From assembly GCF_000281065.1 (NCBI RefSeq), contig NZ_AKKK01000011.1, forward strand, positions 1-64,000: a DNA stretch of 64,000 nt. The letters are read 5' to 3'. Made by a program: the position numbers and the translations under genes. This document shows, one piece after another, positions 8,272 through 16,428 of the stretch. The DNA is from Arthrobacter sp. M2012083 (GTDB lineage Bacteria > Actinomycetota > Actinomycetes > Actinomycetales > Micrococcaceae). The first letter of the stretch is position 1. Each line of letters starts with the position of its first letter. The notes under the pieces are model-generated. The model worked only from the letters and a program-made list of their open reading frames with translations, ran no database searches and was not told the origin of the DNA.

Positions 8272-8970
8272 TCAGGCGGATGTCAGATCGTCGACCGGGG
8301 CGGCTTTGGAGACGCGTTCATCAAAATGTGTGGCCAGGAGTTCTCCGGCATGAACAATATGGGAGACCATCGCCGCTCTCGTTTTTTCGGAGTCGCCAGT
8401 TCGTATGCCGTTCAGTAGTTCTTCATGGTCATCGACAGTGGCCTGCGGCCACCCTGGGATGGTCGAGTAGAACTGGCGGGGGACGTACCGGGTGATGAGG
8501 CTCAGCGCCCAGATGATCTTCCTGGATCCGGCCATCTTGTTGATGTGCCTGTGGAAGGCATGGTTCTTCTCCTCCAGCAGTGCATGGTCATTGCGGCGGG
8601 CGGCTGCAATGAGCTCATGGTGAAGGGCTTCGAGTTCAGCGAGATCGGCGGAGGCTGGGCTGGCCGCTGCCCGGGCCGCCAACTCCCCTGCGATGAGGGC
8701 CTGCACACGAAAGAGGTCTCGGATGTCCTGCCCGGTCAGGGGTGCTACCTGGAAGCCACGACGTGGCACCAACTCCAGGAAGCCCTCCACGCGCAGTGCT
8801 TGAAGGGCTTCTCGGGCAGGCGTTGTCGAGATGCTGAGCGCTTGCCCTACAGTTTCGGGGCGCACAGTGGAGCCGGGCGTCAACTTCCCGGACATAATCA
8901 GGCCGCGGACGTGGGCCGCAGCCTCATCACTGAGTTGCCGACGGCCGCGGTCGTCGCTGGTGGTGCCCAT
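8272..8970 (-). CDS. GntR/FadR-type regulator with FCD domain
   Basis: A 232-residue regulator. The N-terminal winged helix includes LTPGSTVRPETVGQALSISTTPAREALQALRVEGFLEL and RRGFQV. The C-terminal all-helical FCD ligand domain has the typical His/Asp metal positions in the HHELIAAARRND and FHRHIN stretches. FCD regulators usually sense carboxylic acids and repress adjacent catabolic genes. It lies between the amidohydrolase and the CoA-transferase module, all on the same strand, and is the best candidate to bind the divergent promoter at 11667-11777. Effector unknown. Confidence 0.87.
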   Translation of the reverse strand: MGTTSDDRGRRQLSDEAAAHVRGLIMSGKLTPGSTVRPETVGQALSISTTPAREALQALRVEGFLELVPRRGFQVAPLTGQDIRDLFRVQALIAGELAARAAASPASADLAELEALHHELIAAARRNDHALLEEKNHAFHRHINKMAGSRKIIWALSLITRYVPRQFYSTIPGWPQATVDDHEELLNGIRTGDSEKTRAAMVSHIVHAGELLATHFDERVSKAAPVDDLTSA

Positions 8971-9045
8971 ACGTCCTTTTCTCCTGACCTTCCCGCTAAG
9001 AATATGGCATTTCCTTTGGTGGATGGTACTCGGCTGGGCGGTAGA

Positions 9046-10203
9046 TCAGTGGTTGCCCACCGGGGCGGGCAGCCCCAGTTCCGCGAGAATGCTTTCGGTA
9101 TGCTCGCCAAGTGCAGGTACCGGTCCCATGCTGTAATCCATCTCCTTGAAGGTTACGGGAGGGATAAGTGTACGCAGAGGCCCTTCTGGGGAATCCACAT
9201 CGCGCCATCGCTTCCTGGCCAGAAGCTGAGGATGATCGGAGAATCCATGCATGTCACGAAGCTCCGCGTTGGCAATGGATGCTGCATCGAGACGTTCAAC
9301 GACGACTTTGGTCTTCAGCGACGCCAGAATGAGGTCGATCTCGTCATGAAGGGCTGCTCGATTCTCAACGCGCGCCGCATTCCCAGCGAACTGCGGAGCC
9401 TTTCCAAGATCGGCATTCTGCAGGACATCACGGCAGAACGCCTCCCATTCGCGTTCGTTCTGAATGCCGAAGAATACTGTTCCGTCCGAAGTCTCAAAGG
9501 GTCCGTAAGGAGCGATGCTCGCGTGATGCGCCCCGCTCCGTGAGGGAGGTGCGCCACCGTATTCGGCGAAGAAATATGGTTGGCTCATCCATTCGCCCAT
9601 TGCCTCCAACATGGAGATCTCCAGGACATCTCCGCGGTCCGTTGAGGCTCTGTGGAGCAGCGCCGTCAGAATCCCGGAGTAGGCATACATTCCTGCGCAG
9701 ATATCAGCGATGGAGATACCGACCTTGGCAGGAGCCTGTTCAGTTCCGGTAACACTCATGAGCCCGGACTCGCACTGCACGAGCATGTCATAGGCCTTTT
9801 TGTTCTCGTATGGTCCGCCGCGTCCATAGCCTGAAATCGAGACATGAATGAGCCTCGGGTTGAGTGCAAGGGCATCAGCTGGGCCCATTCCGAGCCGTTC
9901 CACGGCTCCCGGGGCGAGGTTCTGCACGAGGACGTCGGCCTGGGAAACCAGAGTCTGCAGGATCCCCTGGCCATGGTCGGACTTGAGGTCCACGACAATA
10001 CTTTCCTTGCCGCGGTTAAGCCATACGAAATAACTGGCCATGCCGTGAACTTTTTTATCGTATCCGCGGGCGAAATCTCCGGTGTCCCGTTCGACCTTGA
10101 TCACACGGGCCCCTAGATCCGCCAGCTGACGGGTCGCAAACGGCGCAGCCACAGCCTGCTCCAGTGATAGTACGGTTATTCCCTCCAAAGGAAGCCGGCT
10201 CAT
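9046..10203 (-). CDS. CaiB/BaiF CoA-transferase (candidate itaconate CoA-transferase)
   Basis: A 385-residue family III CoA-transferase, which moves CoA between carboxylic acids through an aspartyl intermediate. The likely catalytic Asp is D167 in GISIADICAGMYAYSG. Other family marks are VLSLEQAVAAPFATRQLADLGARVIKVER, NLAPGAVERLGMG and ISGYGRGGPY. Its start overlaps the lyase stop by ATGA, so it is the last gene of a MaoC-lyase-transferase operon. That set matches ich-ccl-ict of Pseudomonas itaconate degradation; a mesaconate- or methylsuccinate-type acid is an alternative substrate. Substrate is inferred from context only. Confidence 0.85.
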   Translation of the reverse strand: MSRLPLEGITVLSLEQAVAAPFATRQLADLGARVIKVERDTGDFARGYDKKVHGMASYFVWLNRGKESIVVDLKSDHGQGILQTLVSQADVLVQNLAPGAVERLGMGPADALALNPRLIHVSISGYGRGGPYENKKAYDMLVQCESGLMSVTGTEQAPAKVGISIADICAGMYAYSGILTALLHRASTDRGDVLEISMLEAMGEWMSQPYFFAEYGGAPPSRSGAHHASIAPYGPFETSDGTVFFGIQNEREWEAFCRDVLQNADLGKAPQFAGNAARVENRAALHDEIDLILASLKTKVVVERLDAASIANAELRDMHGFSDHPQLLARKRWRDVDSPEGPLRTLIPPVTFKEMDYSMGPVPALGEHTESILAELGLPAPVGNH

Positions 10204-11075
10204 GTTCTGTCCTTTTCAACGCGTGCCATTATCAAGCGGGCACGTTCAATCACCGGTCGATCAATCATCTCTCCATCCACTTGGATAGCCCCATCGGCCG
10301 AGGAAACGATTGTTTGTGCCCAGCGCACGGCCTCAGCGTCCGGCAAGAAAGCGGCCGACACCACCGGCACTTGCGCGGGATGGATACATAGCTTTCCACC
10401 AAATCCGAAACCATACGAAAGCCTGGCCGCGGCTTCCACTTGCCCAATGTCCTTGATGGTGGTTGCTGGAGAATCCAATGGCGCCGCGATGCCCGCCGCC
10501 CGGGATGCAAGCACAAGGACGCTGCGGGCATAGTCAAGGAACCTGTCCTCGCGGCCGGCATGAATGTCGAGTGCATAGTCGATGGCGCCGAAAGCGAGGC
10601 GTGTGACACCGGGCACCTTGGCCAAGGCTGGAGCATCCAACACCCCTGCGGCAGACTCGATAAGAGGGACGAAGGCGAGCCCCAGCGAGGCACACCGCTG
10701 GGAAAGCTCCCTGAGCTCGGGGCTGTCTGCTGCTTTCGGGACCATCAAGCCGAGCAGACCGCGGCAGGACAAATTCGCCAACTCGTAAAGCTGCGCGATT
10801 TCCTCCTCGTATGACGCTGAACCAACTGCATTGACGCGTACGAGAGCCCTCCACTGCCTGTTTTGGATACGCAATGCTGCTACGGTCGCTGCGAGAGCGT
10901 CTGCTTTTGCAGGCGGCGCTACAGCATCTTCCAAGTCAATGATGACGATGTCCGCACCGGCTAGAGCTGCCTTCTCGAAGCGCTCGGGCCGGTCGCCGGG
11001 AACGAATAAAGCCGTGGCGGCGGAGGCGACCTTCTGGATCGAGGATCCCCTTGGCAGGGTTTGCAAACCTGTCAT
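10200..11075 (-). CDS. CoA-ester lyase, HpcH/HpaI family (candidate citramalyl-CoA lyase)
   Basis: A 291-residue TIM-barrel lyase of the citrate lyase beta/CitE-like family. It shows FVPGDRPERFEKAA, the acidic pair in VIIDLEDAVAP (about residues 45-54), RVNAVGSASYEEE, PLIESAAGVLDA (metal Glu) and LAFGAIDYALDI. Members cleave (S)-citramalyl-CoA, malyl-CoA or similar 3-hydroxyacyl-CoAs to acetyl-CoA and an oxoacid. ATGA overlaps at both ends tie it to MaoC and CaiB. A decayed copy of this gene sits at 3706-4579. The citramalyl-CoA role follows from the itaconate-like neighbours and is not shown directly. Confidence 0.85.
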   Translation of the reverse strand: MTGLQTLPRGSSIQKVASAATALFVPGDRPERFEKAALAGADIVIIDLEDAVAPPAKADALAATVAALRIQNRQWRALVRVNAVGSASYEEEIAQLYELANLSCRGLLGLMVPKAADSPELRELSQRCASLGLAFVPLIESAAGVLDAPALAKVPGVTRLAFGAIDYALDIHAGREDRFLDYARSVLVLASRAAGIAAPLDSPATTIKDIGQVEAAARLSYGFGFGGKLCIHPAQVPVVSAAFLPDAEAVRWAQTIVSSADGAIQVDGEMIDRPVIERARLIMARVEKDRT

Positions 11076-11629
11076 TTGGGCTCCACCACCGGCAATGAGG
11101 CCTCGTCCGGCCGCGCAGATTCGACAGATGGCAGAAAACCTTGCCGATAAACCATGAAGGTCCGGCGGTAGCTGATGACGACTGCCCCGTTCTGGTTGTA
11201 ACCCTCAGTGGCCACGCTGACCAAGCCCAACTGGGGGCGGGACCTCGATTCACGAAGTGCAAGAACTTTAGACCGGGAGTAGATAGTGTCGCCCTCATAT
11301 ACCGGGTTTGGCATCCTGACCTCGTCCCACCCCATGTTCGCGAAGACGTTCATGGATAGATCCATGGTGGACTGACCCGTCACCAGGGCCAGAGTGAACG
11401 CTGAATTGACCAAGGGCCGTGCAAACTCTGTTTTCGACGCGAAGTTCACGTCCACGTGGGTCTTCGACACGTTCTGGGTCGTCAACGTGAACCACTGGTT
11501 GTCCGTCTGGGTCACCGTCTTTCCGAACGGGTGGTAGTAGATGTCCCCGACGGCAAAGTCTTCAAATAGCCTCCCCGTCCAGCCGGGCACTTCTCGGCCG
11601 ACCGAGGTGTTGGCAACAGTTTCCGTCAT
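11072..11629 (-). CDS. MaoC-family dehydratase (candidate itaconyl-CoA hydratase)
   Basis: A 185-residue hot-dog-fold hydratase. GRLFEDFAVGDIYYHPFGKTVTQTDNQWFTLTTQN and NPVYEGDTIYSRSKVL are typical of MaoC proteins; the hydratase residues should lie in the DNQWFTLTTQNVSKTHVD stretch. ATG 11629 is preceded by AGGAGG at proper spacing, so the 12 extra codons upstream are left out. It is the first gene of the leftward operon, divergent from the acyl-CoA dehydrogenase. In the itaconate route the equivalent enzyme adds water to itaconyl-CoA to give citramalyl-CoA, which suits the lyase that follows. Only a C-terminal remnant survives in the decayed copy. Confidence 0.85.
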   Translation of the reverse strand: MTETVANTSVGREVPGWTGRLFEDFAVGDIYYHPFGKTVTQTDNQWFTLTTQNVSKTHVDVNFASKTEFARPLVNSAFTLALVTGQSTMDLSMNVFANMGWDEVRMPNPVYEGDTIYSRSKVLALRESRSRPQLGLVSVATEGYNQNGAVVISYRRTFMVYRQGFLPSVESARPDEASLPVVEPK

Positions 11630-11666
11630 GGATATATCCTCCTGAGTATTATTAGTCGCTTCCAAG

Positions 11667-11777
11667 ATAATATATTGACGATCGACATCAGGCTACCCCT
11701 GTTATCTCTCTACCCTCAAAGATTTCTGGGTAAGTTGAGTTACTTGCCTCACGGATGAGTAACCCGCAATATATTAT
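11667..11777. promoter_or_regulatory. Divergent promoter with mirror-image ATAATATATTG/CAATATATTAT elements
   Basis: ATAATATATTG (11667-11677) and its exact reverse complement CAATATATTAT (11767-11777) each end 38 bases from the start codon of their gene (MaoC 11629, dehydrogenase 11815). Each can serve as a -10 region. Between them, GTTACT and AGTAAC form an inverted repeat (11739-11763) that could be an operator, for example for the GntR/FCD protein. The same paired octamer is kept in the decayed module. Confidence 0.6.
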
Positions 11778-11814
11778 GTAGCAGCCACTTCAGCTAACAC
11801 TACGAGGAGCAAAG

Positions 11815-12984
11815 ATGCCATCCGTTACAAGCAAAGAGATTCAGCAGCTACGGCAGAAGACCCGTGAGTTGTGCGCGAAGTTCCCCGACGAGTACTGGCG
11901 CGAAACGGATTTGAACCGCCGCTATCCGCAGGAGTTCGTGGACATCCTGACAAAGGAAGGACTGTTGGCCGCCCTGATACCTACGGAGTACGGAGGCTTG
12001 GGCTTGGGCCTTACCGAAGCCAGCGTGATCATGGAGGAAATCAACCGATCCGGCGGTCATTCCGCCGCCTGCCACGCACAGATGTATACGATGGGGGCTT
12101 TGCTCCGACACGGAAACGATGCTCAGAAGAACGCGTATCTTCCCGCCATCGCAACCGGTGATCTGCGGCTACAGGCCTTCTCCATTACGGAAGACGCTGC
12201 CGGTTCAGACACCACCAGTATCCAGACGGCTGCAGTGGAACACGGCGATGAGTACCTCATCACCGGCCACAAGAGCTGGACAAGCCGCATCGATGAATCC
12301 GATCTTGCCTTCGTTCTCGCCAGGACATCCGAGAAGGCCCCTGAGGATAGGACTCATGGCCTCACACTGTTCCTCGTGGACCTGCGACAGGTGCGAGCAG
12401 AGCAGCCGGAGACACTGAAGGTCGTCAAAGTCCGGACCATGTTCAACTACGCCACCAACCAGGTCTTCTACCAAGGCATGCGAGTTCCAAAAACTGCGGT
12501 CATCGGAAAGGTAGGCCAAGGCTTCCGTTACGTCCTCGACGGGTGGAACGCCGAGCGCATCCTGCTGGCATCTGAAGCGATAGGCGATGGCTATTGGTTC
12601 ACCTCCCGCGCCGTGGAGTACGCAAACAGCCGCCGCGTGTTTGGCCGCCAGATCGGAACCAACCAAGGCGTCCAGTTCCCCATCACGGACGCCTATATGA
12701 AGATTCGGGCTGCAGACTTGATGCGATATGAGGCGGCCCGACTCTTTGATGCGGGTGAGCCATGCGGCGCCGAAGCCAATATGGCCAAGCACCTCGCTTC
12801 AGAGGCCAGTTGGGCCGCAGGCAACGCATGCCTGGACACCCACGGCGGCTACGGGTTTGTCGACGAATACGACGTGGAACGTAAGTTCCGCGAAACCCGT
12901 ATGTTTCAAGTGGCGCCGGTCAACAACAACATGATCAAGGCGTTTGTGGCCACTAAGGTACTGGGGCTCCCGCGCTCATACTGA
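11815..12984 (+). CDS. Acyl-CoA dehydrogenase
   Basis: A 389-residue FAD flavoprotein that introduces an alpha-beta double bond into an acyl-CoA. Seen in order: the N-terminal helical domain, the QAFSITEDAAGSDTTS flavin/substrate loop, the middle beta domain (FLVDLRQV), and the C-terminal helical domain with RRVFGRQIGTNQGVQFPI and DTHGGYGFVDEYDVERKFRE. It has a good AGGAG site. Next to CoA-transferase, MaoC and CitE-like genes it may oxidise a branched dicarboxylyl-CoA such as methylsuccinyl-CoA. The Pseudomonas itaconate cluster also carries such a gene. Substrate unproven. Confidence 0.88.
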   Translation: MPSVTSKEIQQLRQKTRELCAKFPDEYWRETDLNRRYPQEFVDILTKEGLLAALIPTEYGGLGLGLTEASVIMEEINRSGGHSAACHAQMYTMGALLRHGNDAQKNAYLPAIATGDLRLQAFSITEDAAGSDTTSIQTAAVEHGDEYLITGHKSWTSRIDESDLAFVLARTSEKAPEDRTHGLTLFLVDLRQVRAEQPETLKVVKVRTMFNYATNQVFYQGMRVPKTAVIGKVGQGFRYVLDGWNAERILLASEAIGDGYWFTSRAVEYANSRRVFGRQIGTNQGVQFPITDAYMKIRAADLMRYEAARLFDAGEPCGAEANMAKHLASEASWAAGNACLDTHGGYGFVDEYDVERKFRETRMFQVAPVNNNMIKAFVATKVLGLPRSY

Positions 12985-13115
12985 GCAAATCTCGGGCCTC
13001 AACAGCTTTAGGGGCTCGACCAAAAGGGGGGTGGGCCACGGGCGCCGACCAACGGTAGGCGCGCCGCCAAACTGTCACGACGAGCAAACCGAAGACTTGG
13101 AGAAGGGATAACAGG

Positions 13116-13328
13116 ATGGCCCTCCATCCCCATGGCTGCTGGCAGCCCGTAGTTGGCGAATGGGTCCAGATTAAACGCTTCGGTCGCGTCATCGACGAAG
13201 GCCGTGTTGAGGCTGTAACCAGCGACGACCAGATGCTCTGGCTTGCTGCCCTGGGTGTGAACTCACGGAGGCTGATCATTCGCGAGCAGGGAATGGACTT
13301 GTGGCTTGACTACAAATGGGACAGCTGA
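13116..13328 (+). CDS. Small hypothetical protein
   Basis: A 70-residue protein, not recognised. It has an SH3-like look: a GEWVQIKRFGRVIDEGRVEAV stretch of short beta-strands, then MLWLAALGVNSRRLIIREQGMDLWLDYKW. Two features favour a real gene: an AGAAGGG ribosome site before ATG 13116, and an end just ahead of a GC-rich inverted repeat (GCGGCCGCA near 13342, TGCGGCCGC near 13376) between it and the opposing gene. No signal peptide or membrane segment. No function can be assigned. Confidence 0.55.
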   Translation: MALHPHGCWQPVVGEWVQIKRFGRVIDEGRVEAVTSDDQMLWLAALGVNSRRLIIREQGMDLWLDYKWDS

Positions 13329-13412
13329 GCACACCTTCCTTGCGGCCGCAGCACCGATCACCTGCTGGTTTTCGGGTGCGGCCGCTCGGGCTGCCAGGCT
13401 CGGAGCACAGAT

Positions 13413-13676
13413 CTAGTTCAGTTCCCGGTAGAGGATCAAGTGTTCGTGATAGAGAACACCATCTCGCACGTCCCCTGTGGCGGTGAAGCCGGTGTCGTCA
13501 ACGTAATCAATGTGATTACCCGTGACCCGATACGACCCGGTATACGCGCTCCTTCTGTTTCCGCGGGCCTCGTCGTAGCGGCCATTGGGCAGCAGTTCCT
13601 GGCGAATGTAGCCGTCCGCAGTGACCCACATGCCCGTAAAGCTAGTAACTTCCGAGTCTGTTGCTCTGTCTTTCAT
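13413..13676 (-). CDS. Atu4866-family small protein
   Basis: An 87-residue protein with a lipocalin-like set of beta-strands: FTGMWVTADGYIRQELLPNGRYDEARG, YTGSYRVTGNHIDYVDDTGFTATGD and a final LYHEHLILYREL. This pattern is that of the Atu4866 family, often found beside oxidoreductases and XRE regulators. ATG 13676 follows GGAAGGA; the frame stays open to 14069 but overlaps the divergent regulator. Cytoplasmic, function unknown. It shares a 144-bp gap with the XRE gene at 13821 and is probably its target. Confidence 0.72.
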   Translation of the reverse strand: MKDRATDSEVTSFTGMWVTADGYIRQELLPNGRYDEARGNRRSAYTGSYRVTGNHIDYVDDTGFTATGDVRDGVLYHEHLILYRELN

Positions 13677-13820
13677 CTGAGTCCTTCCAAAGGAGATGTC
13701 GCCCGGTATGACGACTTCTTCCACTCTAGGAATAGTCGGCGCGCAGTACGTGGGTGCCTCCCGCCCTTGCGGGTGGGCATACTTATTGTGTGAACGGACA
13801 GAGCATAGAAGGCATCCGGC

Positions 13821-14780
13821 ATGACTGCAGATAACCTGGCAAGCTTTTTGCGAGCTCGACGCAACGCGGCCGCTGCCGACATCTACCCTTGGGCTGATCT
13901 GACGCCCCGGCGGGTTCCCGGGCTGCGGAGGGAGGAGGTAGCTGAGCTCGCAGGACTCAGCACCGATTACTATGTTCGGCTCGAGCAGGGTCGCGAAAAG
14001 CATCCTTCCGAGCAAGTTGTTGCTGCCCTGTCGGCCGCCCTGAGACTCTCCAAATACGAGGACGACCATCTCCGTCTACTTGCAGGGTTCTCGGTCCAGC
14101 CTGTACAGGCCGAAAGCCCCGTTGACCCGTCGTTGATCCACATGCTGAATTCATGGGTCGGTTCGCCGGCGTTCATCCTTGATCCGCTACTCAATTTCAG
14201 AGCGCTCAACCCGGTGGCCCGTATCTTGTTCAGCGCCTTTGACGATCTGGACAATTTGACGCGCAGTACGTTTTTGGATCCCGCCGCCAGACGGTTCTTT
14301 GTGGACTGGGCGCGGGCGGCGGAATCCTGCGTCGCCTCCCTTCGTGCCACTATGCACCTGCACCACTCATCGCACGAGCGCGACGAACTGGTTCAGGTAC
14401 TGCGGCAGAACAAAGACTTCGAAACACTGTGGCAGCGGTTCGACATCCAACCCAAGACACAGGAGACCAAGCTCATCTTCCATGAATCTGTTGGCGAACT
14501 GGAGCTCAACTTCCAGGCATTTCACGTCATGAGTTCACCAGGCCAACAGTTGGTTGTTTATCAGGCAGCTCCTGGCAGCCGTAGTGAGGACCAGCTTCGA
14601 ACCCTCGTGGCTATGGACGCCGGCAACTCAGGAAGGGCTGCTGGGCGGGCGCAGGAGCTTAGGACGCAGGAGGCTACCCGAGGCAACTACCCCAGCCCCG
14701 CCGTGATTCCCCAGCCAGCAGTTAGCGAACTAAGCAACCGGATGGATTCTTCGCTCACGGACCCGGGGCGTGGTACGTAG
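13821..14780 (+). CDS. XRE-family regulator with MmyB-like ligand domain
   Basis: A 319-residue regulator. The N-terminal HTH is clear: RRVPGLRREEVAELAGLSTDYYVRLEQGRE, then SEQVVAALSAALRL. The remainder is the PAS-like MmyB ligand-binding domain (FILDPLLNFRALNPVARILF, ELVQVLRQNKDFETLWQRFD). Such proteins usually control an adjacent reductase or SDR gene. Its 3' end overlaps the 3' end of the truncated paralogue at 14687-15247 by 94 bp on opposite strands. The last 40 residues are low-complexity and may be an extension created by that junction. Ligand unknown, possibly a fatty acid or flavin-like molecule as proposed for MmyB. Confidence 0.85.
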   Translation: MTADNLASFLRARRNAAAADIYPWADLTPRRVPGLRREEVAELAGLSTDYYVRLEQGREKHPSEQVVAALSAALRLSKYEDDHLRLLAGFSVQPVQAESPVDPSLIHMLNSWVGSPAFILDPLLNFRALNPVARILFSAFDDLDNLTRSTFLDPAARRFFVDWARAAESCVASLRATMHLHHSSHERDELVQVLRQNKDFETLWQRFDIQPKTQETKLIFHESVGELELNFQAFHVMSSPGQQLVVYQAAPGSRSEDQLRTLVAMDAGNSGRAAGRAQELRTQEATRGNYPSPAVIPQPAVSELSNRMDSSLTDPGRGT

Positions 14781-15247
14781 GCGACCACCGTGTAGCTGGG
14801 ATCCGCCGCGCTCGTCATCTGAACCTCTTCAACCACGATTTCGCCCATTTCATGATGGCGGAAGACCCGCATTGGCGTATCACCAGGACCCCACTGCCGC
14901 GCAAGCCACAAACGCCGGAAGGGCAAGCTCTGCATAAGCAGGGAATCGAGGAGTAGGCTCAACCGGGTTTTGGCTTCTCCCCTTACCAGAACTGATCGCA
15001 TCCGTCCCAACGTGTTCTGGGCATTTGCCCGCCACAACTGATCGTTAAGCTGCGCAGACGCGTCGAGGAAGACCATGCGGGGCAAGTTGTCGCGGATCAC
15101 GTATTCCGAGAACAGTTCACGCCCCAAAGCGTTCGAAGCGACAATGTCACCGATTTCATCTATCAAAATAGCAGGGGTGTATGTCAGCTTTCCCAAGAGC
15201 TGACTTAGGACCAGATCCAGCCGGCTGTCCCCGGGCTTCTTAGGCAT
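14687..15247 (-). pseudogene. MmyB-like regulator lacking its HTH domain
   Basis: The 186-residue frame contains the ligand domain of an XRE/MmyB regulator: LGKLTYTPAILIDEIGDIVASNALGRELFSEY, FLDASAQLNDQLWRANAQNTLG, and the late MGEIVVEEVQMTSAADPSYTVVAYVPRPGS. The expected ~85-residue HTH module is absent, and upstream DNA in any frame does not supply it. It lies divergent to the SDR gene, where an intact regulator would be expected. Most likely a truncated gene. A DNA-binding-free accessory protein is a less likely alternative. Confidence 0.65.
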
Positions 15248-15571
15248 GGGTAAGGCCCGGAACGCGCGTTTGAGCTGTTGAAACCCGGGTTGCTGTCCTC
15301 TTCATGGTCTCGACGACCCTTTCCACCACTGGCGTAAACACTTTTCATCCGCGGCGATCCTACAAATTTTGGGGTGCACCCGCGAGGGTGTGCGGCACCC
15401 ACCTGCAGGAGCCAATCTGCTACGAATCAACACCTCCGCACCAACAAAAATGGGTGGGTGGCTTGCACCCTGTTTGTTCATCGCCAGTTGCCGAATAGTG
15501 GATGACGGAAGCACAAAGCTTCCAGATTCTCACCGGGTGATCCCGGTTCTCTCAATTCATAGGAGCATTTC
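15248..15571. other. Divergent gap before SDR gene
   Basis: 324 bp between the truncated regulator and the SDR gene. It contains two G/C-rich segments with GGTGCACCC (near 15373) and GCTTGCACCC (near 15462). These may be relics of operators for the lost HTH domain, but no clean palindrome spans them. AGGAGCATTTC is the SDR ribosome site. No gene seen. Confidence 0.35.
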
Positions 15572-16348
15572 GTGAGCAAGCTTATTGAAGGAACACCGCT
15601 GTCGGGTCGTGTGGCAGTCGTCACTGGAGCGTCCAGTGGTATTGGCGCCGCGGCCGCGCAGCGGTTGGCGGAACTAGGAGCGAAGGTGGCCTTGGTCGCG
15701 CGACGCAAAGATCGTCTTGATGCCCTGGCCGACCAGATCAACACAGCAGGCGGGACGGCGCTTGCCGTAGCCGTGGATGTCACCGACCGCGAGGCTGTCC
15801 TGGCAGGTGCAGAAAGGATTGCCCTGGAACTTGGCGCAGTCGACTTGGTGTTCGCAAACGCGGGCGTGCAGCTGATCTCAGAAATCGGTGACCTGAAGGT
15901 TGACGACTGGGATGCCCAGATCGACCTGAACATCAAGGGAGTCATGAACACGATTCAAGCCTTCGTCGGCTCCCTCGAAGAGGCCGGCCAGGCAGGCCGT
16001 ACCGCGGACCTCATCACCACCTCTTCCATCGCGGCAACGCGGGTGCTGGAAAAGTTCCAGGTCTACTCGGGCACCAAAGCGTACGTCAGCCACATCACCC
16101 GGCTTCTGCGGACCGAACTTGGCCGCAAGAATGTCCGCGTCTCGACTGTCGAGCCCGGGATGGTAGACACGGAACTCCCGGACCATGTCACCGACCCTGA
16201 CGCCAGCAAGCTGATGGCTGATCTCATCAACCAGATCGACGTCCTGCAGTCAGCTGACGTCGCTGAGACAGTCGCGTTCGTAGCGGCACTGCCCAAGCAC
16301 GTGAACCTGACGGAGCTTACAATCCTCCCGACGGCACAAGCGATCTGA
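15572..16348 (+). CDS. SDR family NAD(P)-dependent oxidoreductase
   Basis: A 258-residue classical short-chain dehydrogenase. It has the cofactor motif TGASSGIG, the NAG motif in VFANAGVQ, and the catalytic Ser-Tyr-Lys set (TTSSIAATR, YSGTKAYVSH). GTG 15572 is chosen for its AGGAG spacing. It resembles the YdfG/serine-3-dehydrogenase-like group of NADP oxidoreductases with broad hydroxyacid or alcohol substrates. It lies divergent to an MmyB-like regulator remnant, a frequent pairing in actinobacteria. Substrate unknown. Confidence 0.9.
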   Translation: MSKLIEGTPLSGRVAVVTGASSGIGAAAAQRLAELGAKVALVARRKDRLDALADQINTAGGTALAVAVDVTDREAVLAGAERIALELGAVDLVFANAGVQLISEIGDLKVDDWDAQIDLNIKGVMNTIQAFVGSLEEAGQAGRTADLITTSSIAATRVLEKFQVYSGTKAYVSHITRLLRTELGRKNVRVSTVEPGMVDTELPDHVTDPDASKLMADLINQIDVLQSADVAETVAFVAALPKHVNLTELTILPTAQAI

Positions 16349-16354
16349 AACCTG

Positions 16355-16385
16355 GTGGGGGCCGGAGAGTCCGGCCCCCACTTTT
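16355..16385 (+). terminator. Rho-independent terminator of SDR gene
   Basis: An 11-bp G/C stem (GTGGGGGCCGG), loop AGAGT, followed by TTTT, directly after the SDR stop. Confidence 0.85.
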
Positions 16386-16428
16386 CTACCGAATTCGTGG
16401 TCACCACTGACAGGACGGAGAGTTTGAT

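Noticed and set aside
8425-9543. 372-codon open frame on the + strand opposite the FCD regulator and CaiB gene
   Set aside because: Both opposite-strand genes have clear family motifs; this frame has none and no ribosome site.
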